NCBI RefSeq assembly: GCF_014218295.1
Contig: NZ_AP023287.1
Location: 1,116,001 to 1,180,000 of the forward strand
DNA length: 64,000 bases
Direction: 5' to 3'
Source: Mycolicibacterium litorale
GTDB taxonomy: Bacteria; Actinomycetota; Actinomycetes; Mycobacteriales; Mycobacteriaceae
This document shows, in pieces, positions 58,900-64,000 of the stretch (positions within the stretch are counted from its first letter, which is position 1; each line of letters begins with the position of its first letter). Below the pieces are notes generated by a model that was given only the letters and a program-made list of their open reading frames with translations, had not been told where the DNA came from and searched no databases. Position numbers and translations under genes: made by a program.

Positions 58900-59313
58900 A
58901 TGGCTACTGCTCAACAAGCTGATGCAACCAAGCTGCACAAGCCGGTCGGGGCGAACATCTCGCAGACGCGCCGGCGGGACCGCATCCGCCGCCACGCCCG
59001 GCTGCGCAAGAAGGTCTCCGGCACCGCGGAGCGGCCGCGTCTGGTCGTCAACCGCTCGTCGCGCCACATCCACGTACAGTTGGTGGACGACCTCACCGGC
59101 ACGACGCTGGCAGCCGCATCCTCGATCGAGGGCGATGTGCGGGCCATCGACGGTGACAAGAAGGCGCACAGCGTGCGTGTCGGTCAACTGATCGCCGAGC
59201 GCGCGAAGGCAGCGGGTATCGACGAGGTGGTGTTCGACCGTGGTGGCTACACCTACGGCGGTCGGATCGCCGCGCTGGCCGACGCCGCGCGTGAAGGCGG
59301 GCTGAAGTTCTGA
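58900..59313 (+). CDS. rplR: 50S ribosomal protein L18
   Basis: The 137-residue L18 protein, a 5S rRNA binder. [40 protein letters not shown] and [24 protein letters not shown] are typical. Two bases after rplF. Confidence 0.98.
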   Translation: MATAQQADATKLHKPVGANISQTRRRDRIRRHARLRKKVSGTAERPRLVVNRSSRHIHVQLVDDLTGTTLAAASSIEGDVRAIDGDKKAHSVRVGQLIAERAKAAGIDEVVFDRGGYTYGGRIAALADAAREGGLKF

Positions 59314-59344
59314 TGACCGACGTGTACAAGACTGGAAGGACTGC

Positions 59345-60016
59345 ATGATGGCCGAGCAGGCAAATAATGCCGGGCCGGCGACATCCGACGGCCGGGGCGG
59401 ACGGGGCGACCGTGACGGTCGTGGCCGCCGCGACGACCGTGGCGGCCGTGGCCGCGACGGCGGCGACAAGAGCAACTACCTGGAGCGCGTCGTCTCGATC
59501 AACCGCGTCTCCAAGGTGGTCAAGGGTGGCCGTCGCTTCAGCTTCACCGCGCTGGTGATCGTCGGTGACGGTAACGGCATGGTGGGTGTCGGCTACGGCA
59601 AGGCCAAGGAAGTTCCGGCCGCCATCGCCAAGGGTGTCGAGGAGGCTCGCAAGGGCTTCTTCCGCGTGCCGCTGATCGGCGGGACCATCGTGCACCCGGT
59701 CCAGGGTGAGGCCGCCGCGGGCGTCGTCATGCTGCGCCCGGCGAGCCCCGGTACCGGTGTGATCGCCGGTGGCGCGGCCCGTGCGGTGCTGGAATGCGCC
59801 GGCGTCCACGACATCCTGGCCAAGTCGCTGGGCAGCGACAACGCGATCAACGTGGTGCATGCCACCGTGGCCGCGCTGAAGCAGATCCAGCGTCCCGAAG
59901 AGGTGGCGGCCCGTCGCGGTCTGCCGCTCGAGGATGTTGCGCCGGCCGGCATGCTCAAGGCCCGGCGTGAGGCTGACGCGCTCGCCGCGTCCTCGGCACG
60001 TGAAGGATCTGCGTAA
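59345..60016 (+). CDS. rpsE: 30S ribosomal protein S5
   Basis: S5, 223 residues, with a Gly/Arg/Asp-rich N-terminal extension (residues about 10-42) before the conserved core [25 protein letters not shown]. The extension is longer than in E. coli but usual in actinobacteria. The start could be either of two adjacent ATG codons. Confidence 0.97.
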   Translation: MMAEQANNAGPATSDGRGGRGDRDGRGRRDDRGGRGRDGGDKSNYLERVVSINRVSKVVKGGRRFSFTALVIVGDGNGMVGVGYGKAKEVPAAIAKGVEEARKGFFRVPLIGGTIVHPVQGEAAAGVVMLRPASPGTGVIAGGAARAVLECAGVHDILAKSLGSDNAINVVHATVAALKQIQRPEEVAARRGLPLEDVAPAGMLKARREADALAASSAREGSA

Positions 60017-60018
60017 TC

Positions 60019-60198
60019 ATGGCTGAACTGAAGATCACCCAGGTGCGCGGCACCATCGGTGCGCGCTGGAAGCAGCGGGAGAGCCTGCGCACGCTCGGCT
60101 TGCGGAAGATCCGCCAGTCGGTCGTCCGTGAGGACAATGCGCAGACCCGCGGCCTCATCAAGACCGTGCATCACCTCGTCGTCGTAGAGGAGGTCTGA
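60019..60198 (+). CDS. rpmD: 50S ribosomal protein L30
   Basis: The 59-residue L30 protein. [36 protein letters not shown] is typical of bacterial L30. It starts 2 nt after rpsE and ends 4 nt before rplO. Too short to appear among longer open frames but unambiguous. Confidence 0.97.
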   Translation: MAELKITQVRGTIGARWKQRESLRTLGLRKIRQSVVREDNAQTRGLIKTVHHLVVVEEV

Positions 60199-60202
60199 GA
60201 CG

Positions 60203-60649
60203 ATGACACAGCCGATCAAACTTCACGACCTGAAGCCGGCTCCCGGGGCGAAGACCGCGAAGACGCGTCTCGGCCGCGGTGAGGGTTCGAAGGGTAAGAC
60301 CTCGGGCCGCGGCACCAAGGGCACCAAGGCGCGTAAGAACGTCTCGCCGATGTTCGAGGGCGGCCAGATGCCGATCCACATGCGGCTGCCGAAGCTCAAG
60401 GGCTTCCGCAACCGCTTCCGCACCGAGTACGCCGTCATCAACGTCGGCGACCTCGGCCGGCTGTTCCCGAATGGTGGCGACATCGGCCTCGACGAGCTCG
60501 TCGCCTCCGGTGCCGTTCGCAAGAACACGCTGGTGAAGGTGCTCGGCGACGGCAAGCTGACGGCGGCGGTCAACGTCTCCGCCCACAAGTTCAGCGGCAG
60601 CGCCCGCGAGAAGATCACGGCGGCCGGCGGTTCGGCCACCGAGCTCTGA
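60203..60649 (+). CDS. rplO: 50S ribosomal protein L15
   Basis: The 148-residue L15 protein. [35 protein letters not shown] and [20 protein letters not shown] are typical. It is the last gene of the spc operon here; a terminator follows at once, and secY/adk do not follow within the window. Confidence 0.98.
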   Translation: MTQPIKLHDLKPAPGAKTAKTRLGRGEGSKGKTSGRGTKGTKARKNVSPMFEGGQMPIHMRLPKLKGFRNRFRTEYAVINVGDLGRLFPNGGDIGLDELVASGAVRKNTLVKVLGDGKLTAAVNVSAHKFSGSAREKITAAGGSATEL

Positions 60650-60665
60650 CATTCACCTCGCAGAT

Positions 60666-60703
60666 GACCCCGCACGCTTCGGCGTGCGGGGTCTTCTCGT
60701 TTT
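60666..60703 (+). terminator. Intrinsic terminator of the spc operon
   Basis: GACCCCGCACGC (60666-60677), UUCG tetraloop, perfect complement GCGTGCGGGGTC (60682-60693), then TTCTCGTTTT. A 12-bp stem with the very stable C(UUCG)G loop. Confidence 0.95.
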
Positions 60704-60784
60704 CCGGGCAGGCCAGACGATCGGTGAAGGATTCCGGACGCCGCGCTATTTCGGGGCGCTGCCGGCGACCATAGCGTTTCCGGT

Positions 60785-61522
60785 ATGAAGACAGTGCTCA
60801 TCACCGGTTGCTCCTCGGGTTACGGACTCGCGACGGCGCAGCGCTTCCATGCCGAGGGATGGAACGTCATCGCCACCATGCGCACACCGCGCGACGCGGT
60901 GCTGACGCCGGGGGAGCGGCTCACCGTACTGCCGCTCGACGTCACCGACCCCGCCAGCATCGCTGAGGCCGTGTCCTCCAGCGGGCCCATCGACGTGCTG
61001 GTGAACAACGCCGGCATCGGCGCCGTCGGCGCATTCGAGGCCACGCCCATGTCCCTGGTCCGAGAGTTGTTCGAGACCAACACCTTCGGCGTGATGGCGA
61101 TGACCCAGGCGGTCATTCCGCAGATGCGGGAACGCCGCTCGGGCGTCGTGGTGAACGTGACGTCGTCGGTGACGTTGGCGGCCATGCCGCTCACCGCCGT
61201 CTACACCGCGAGCAAGATGGCCGTCGAGGGATTCACGGCGTCGCTCGCCCTGGAACTCGAGTTCTTCGGTGGGCGGGCCAAGCTGGTCGAGCCCGGCTAC
61301 GGTCCGTCCACGCGGTTCGCGGCCAACGGAAGCGGGCGTATGGACGGGTTGATCCCCGAACCGTATGAGCCGTTCGCCGAACCGGTGTTCGCGGGCTATC
61401 ACTCGCCGGGCCCGGTCACCACCGCGGAGGACGTCGCGGAGGTGGTGCTGCGGGCGGCCGTCGACGACTCGGGTCGGCTTCGGTTCCCCGCCGGGGCGGA
61501 CGCGGTGGCGTTATCCGCGTAG
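60785..61522 (+). CDS. SDR family oxidoreductase
   Basis: A 245-residue classical short-chain dehydrogenase. The cofactor site is VLITGCSSGYGLATAQRF, with LVNNAGIG, and the catalytic Ser, Tyr and Lys lie in NVTSSVTLAAMPLTAVYTASKMAV. It lacks the extra loop of the mycofactocin type. It lies 9 nt before an AraC regulator, so the two may be co-transcribed. Substrate unknown. Confidence 0.88.
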   Translation: MKTVLITGCSSGYGLATAQRFHAEGWNVIATMRTPRDAVLTPGERLTVLPLDVTDPASIAEAVSSSGPIDVLVNNAGIGAVGAFEATPMSLVRELFETNTFGVMAMTQAVIPQMRERRSGVVVNVTSSVTLAAMPLTAVYTASKMAVEGFTASLALELEFFGGRAKLVEPGYGPSTRFAANGSGRMDGLIPEPYEPFAEPVFAGYHSPGPVTTAEDVAEVVLRAAVDDSGRLRFPAGADAVALSA

Positions 61523-61531
61523 CTTGTCGGT

Positions 61532-62455
61532 GTGCAGGAACGTCCCGGCGGCTCCGATCCGGTCGAGATGCTGGTCGCGCTGCTACGGCCCACGATGGTC
61601 GAGTCGAAGATCATCAGCGGGGCGGGCGACTGGAGCGTGCGGGAAGCGCGCTACGCCGATCCGGCATTCTGCGTCATGCTCGAGGGATCGTGCGTGTTGC
61701 GCCTCGACGGCCATGACGCTCTCGAACTGCACGGTGGCGACTTCCTTCTCCTGCCGGTCATGCCCGGCTTCATCATGACCAGCGGGTACGACGCCGGCCC
61801 GACGGCCGTGATCACCGAACCGGTATCGCGCGACGTGCGGCACGGCGACCCGGAGGGGCCGGCCACCATGCGGATGCTCGGCGGCTACTGCCGGTTCGAG
61901 CCCGCGAACTCCTCGCTCCTCACGCCGCTGTTACCGCGGATCGTCCTGGTGCGCCGGGACGAACCCGCAGCGACACGGTTGCACCGGCTCGTCGAGTTGA
62001 TCGCCGACGAGACCGCTTCGATGTCGCCGTCCGCGTTGATCCTGGAACGCCTCGTCGAAGTGCTGCTGGTCGAGGCGATGCGGCTGCGGGCCGCGCCGTC
62101 TGTGGATGGGCAGCGGAGTCTGCTTGCGGGACTGTCTGATTCGGTTCTCGCACCGGCGCTTCGGCGGTTGCACGCGGACGTCGCGTATGGGTGGACGGTG
62201 GAGCGTCTCGCGCGGGAGGCGGGTGTCTCGCGCGCGGTGTTCGCGGAAAGGTTCAGCCGCACAATGGGTATGCCGCCCATGCAGTACCTGCACCATTGGC
62301 GGATGGCCTTGGCGAGGGACATCCTCCGCAATGAGGACGTGTCGATGGCGGAAGTCGCCCGCCGGACCGGTTACCAATCCGCGAGTGCGTTCACCACCGC
62401 GTTCACCCGGGTGACGGGGGCCTCGCCGACCGCGTTCGCGCGGGCCGCTGATTGA
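61532..62455 (+). CDS. AraC family transcriptional regulator with cupin-type sensor
   Basis: A 307-residue regulator. The N-terminal half is a cupin-like sensor (YADPAFCVMLEGSCVLRLDGHDALELHGGDFLLLP). The C-terminal double helix-turn-helix (WTVERLAREAGVSRAVFAERFSRTMGMPPMQYLHHWRMALARDIL and MAEVARRTGYQSASAFTTAFTR) is complete. GTG start at 61532. It probably regulates the adjacent SDR or itself. Confidence 0.9.
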   Translation: MQERPGGSDPVEMLVALLRPTMVESKIISGAGDWSVREARYADPAFCVMLEGSCVLRLDGHDALELHGGDFLLLPVMPGFIMTSGYDAGPTAVITEPVSRDVRHGDPEGPATMRMLGGYCRFEPANSSLLTPLLPRIVLVRRDEPAATRLHRLVELIADETASMSPSALILERLVEVLLVEAMRLRAAPSVDGQRSLLAGLSDSVLAPALRRLHADVAYGWTVERLAREAGVSRAVFAERFSRTMGMPPMQYLHHWRMALARDILRNEDVSMAEVARRTGYQSASAFTTAFTRVTGASPTAFARAAD

Positions 62456-62549
62456 GTTCGGCGGCAGGTTGTCCACAGCGGCCGGTTCATCCACAGGCGT
62501 GGGGATTTCGCATCGTGGCGTGTCGGTGCCGGATGCCATAATCGAAAGC

Positions 62550-64000
62550 ATGTTCGACGAATTCTCGGATGCGGCCTTGGTGGCGGCGATCGAGGAGTCC
62601 GCGCGCACGGAGGCGCAGGCCGGGGCGGCGCGGTTGGCGGCGGTGGCTGAACTGGCCAGCCGGCGCCGCGTCGATGCCGGCGATGACGAACGGCAGTTGT
62701 GGGTGTGTGATCCCTGGGCGGCCACCGCCGCCGAGATCAGCGCCGCCATGGGCATCAGCGCGTACGCGGCGTCGAAGGAAATGTGCATCGCGCTGGCGGT
62801 GCGGGACCGCTTGCCGATGGTGGGGGCGCTCTACGCCGAGGGCAGGATCAGTTCCCGGATGGTCACGGCGATCACTTGGCGCACCCGACTGGTCGCCGAA
62901 GGCGCCCCGCTGCAGCAGATCGACGCCGCGATCGCCGAAGCGGTGCGTGGGTGGGGCGTCCTGTCGGGCGACAGACTCGATCAGGCCGTCGACGTATGGG
63001 TGGAGCGGTTCGATCCGGCGGCGGTGATCCGCGGGCGCACCGCGGCACAAGAAAGGGATTTCTCGATCGGGGCGCATAAAGACGGGGCCGTGACGACGTC
63101 GGTCTGGGGCCGGTTGTCGGCCACGGACGCTGAGCTGTTGCGGCGGCGGGTGGCGCAACTGGTGGCCGGGGTGTGCGCCAATGATCCGCGCACCGCCGGG
63201 CAGCGGCGTTCGGATGCACTCGGGGTGCTCGCCGCCGGCGGGGACCGGTTGGCCTGCCGGTGCGGTGACCCGGACTGCCCGGCCGCCGCCCCTGATGCCC
63301 GCGCCGAAGCGGTGAGCATCCACATCCTCGCCGACCAGAACGCCGTCACTGCCACCACCGACCGGACACCGTCCGAAGAAGGCACCGAGGAGGAGCCCTC
63401 CGAGGCCGAACCGGCACGCGAACCGGAGTCTTCACCCGCCCCCACCGTGCCCTCACCGCATCCGACTGGTACCGCGGTGATCGTGGGCGGTGGGGTGGTG
63501 CCGACGCCGCTACTGGCCGAATTGATCCGGGCCGGGGCGAAGCTGGCTCCGATCCGGCCACCCGCCCCCGCCCCCGAGCCGCGGTACCGGCCCTCGACCC
63601 GGTTGTCGGCGTTTGTGCGGATGCGCGACCTGACGTGCCGGTTCCCCGGCTGCAACCGACCGGCCGACCGCGGCGACATCGACCACACCACCCCTTACCC
63701 GGCCGGGACGACCCACCCCGCGAACACCAAATGTCTGTGCCGGCTCCACCACTTGTTGAAAACTTTCTGGATCGGCATCGGCGGCTGGGCTGATGAACAG
63801 CTGCCCGACGGCACGGTCATGTGGACCGCCCCGACCGGGCGGCAATACCGCACCAAACCCGGCAGCCACCTGTTGTTCCCCGACTGGAACACCGCCACCG
63901 CCGGCCTACCTCCGCCCCCGACCGACACTCCACCCGCGCCGCCGCGGGGGTTGAGCATGCCCAAACGCCGACGCACCCGCGCCGCCGAACGGCGCGCCCA
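62550..64000 (+). CDS. 13E12 repeat family protein (DUF222 + HNH), 3' truncated by the window edge
   Basis: The frame is open from the ATG at 62550 to the end (483 codons). The N-terminal DUF222 part has LWVCDPWAATAAEISAAMGISAYAASKEM and GRISSRMVTAITWRT; a Pro/Glu/Ala-rich linker follows; the C-terminal HNH nuclease-like domain is CRFPGCNRPADRGDIDHTTPYPAGTTHPANTKCLCRLHHLLKTFW. These multicopy mycobacterial genes (REP13E12 relatives) are linked to mobile or prophage-target sequences. No flanking repeat can be seen because the right edge is missing. Confidence 0.88.
   Translation, partial: MFDEFSDAALVAAIEESARTEAQAGAARLAAVAELASRRRVDAGDDERQLWVCDPWAATAAEISAAMGISAYAASKEMCIALAVRDRLPMVGALYAEGRISSRMVTAITWRTRLVAEGAPLQQIDAAIAEAVRGWGVLSGDRLDQAVDVWVERFDPAAVIRGRTAAQERDFSIGAHKDGAVTTSVWGRLSATDAELLRRRVAQLVAGVCANDPRTAGQRRSDALGVLAAGGDRLACRCGDPDCPAAAPDARAEAVSIHILADQNAVTATTDRTPSEEGTEEEPSEAEPAREPESSPAPTVPSPHPTGTAVIVGGGVVPTPLLAELIRAGAKLAPIRPPAPAPEPRYRPSTRLSAFVRMRDLTCRFPGCNRPADRGDIDHTTPYPAGTTHPANTKCLCRLHHLLKTFWIGIGGWADEQLPDGTVMWTAPTGRQYRTKPGSHLLFPDWNTATAGLPPPPTDTPPAPPRGLSMPKRRRTRAAERRA

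Overview
This is high-GC chromosomal DNA from a fast-growing mycobacterium (Mycolicibacterium-like). The evidence is GTG/TTG starts, mycobacterial lipoprotein families (DUF3060, DUF3558), a complete mycofactocin locus, a 13E12-type HNH gene, and gene order that follows the M. tuberculosis Rv0679c-Rv0723 region. No tRNA, rRNA, CRISPR array or complete insertion sequence was seen.

Layout. 1-2545: exported proteins and a TetR regulator. 2586-7224: rpsL-rpsG-fusA-tuf with its own promoter, structured leader and terminator. 7357-16513: cutinase-like esterase, SHOCT membrane protein, universal stress protein, a mycofactocin-type SDR, an arginine/ornithine module (ddaH-like, rocD, Lrp regulator), a ferredoxin-reductase-type flavoprotein, and a sigma factor coupled to a triple-VOC protein. 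16614-23790: mycofactocin genes mftR, mftA-mftG. 23777-29918: racemase-like protein, MFS exporter with divergent TetR, P450, a relic of a second P450, and a lipoprotein carboxylesterase. 29940-35733: S10 operon (rpsJ to rpsQ). 35745-40420: TetR/DUF2306 pair, sulfatase and its formylglycine-generating enzyme. 40373-56166: transporters and a catabolic island. 56201-60703: spc operon (rplN to rplO). 60785-64000: SDR, AraC regulator and the start of a 13E12/HNH gene.

The most novel candidate is the 41-56 kb island lying between the S10 and spc operons. A PucR-family regulator sits beside a GlcG-like protein, a PqqC/TenA-fold protein with a full set of diiron-oxidase ligands, two Rieske ferredoxins, an FAD ferredoxin reductase, an aldehyde dehydrogenase, a gamma-glutamyltransferase-like Ntn hydrolase, a RidA-like protein, an amidase and two paralogous permeases. 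A near-identical 14-bp motif (TGTGCACGTTGMCC) lies in three control regions of this island. I infer an oxidative pathway for an amine, amide or N-heterocycle; the substrate cannot be read from the sequence.

The mycofactocin genes form a textbook set: a 31-residue precursor ending in the Val-Tyr core, chaperone, radical SAM enzyme, peptidase, FMN dehydrogenase, glycosyltransferase and GMC oxidoreductase. An SDR of the mycofactocin-dependent type lies nearby. The S10 and spc promoters share -35/-10 geometry and the same initially transcribed sequence, suggesting joint control of ribosomal protein synthesis.
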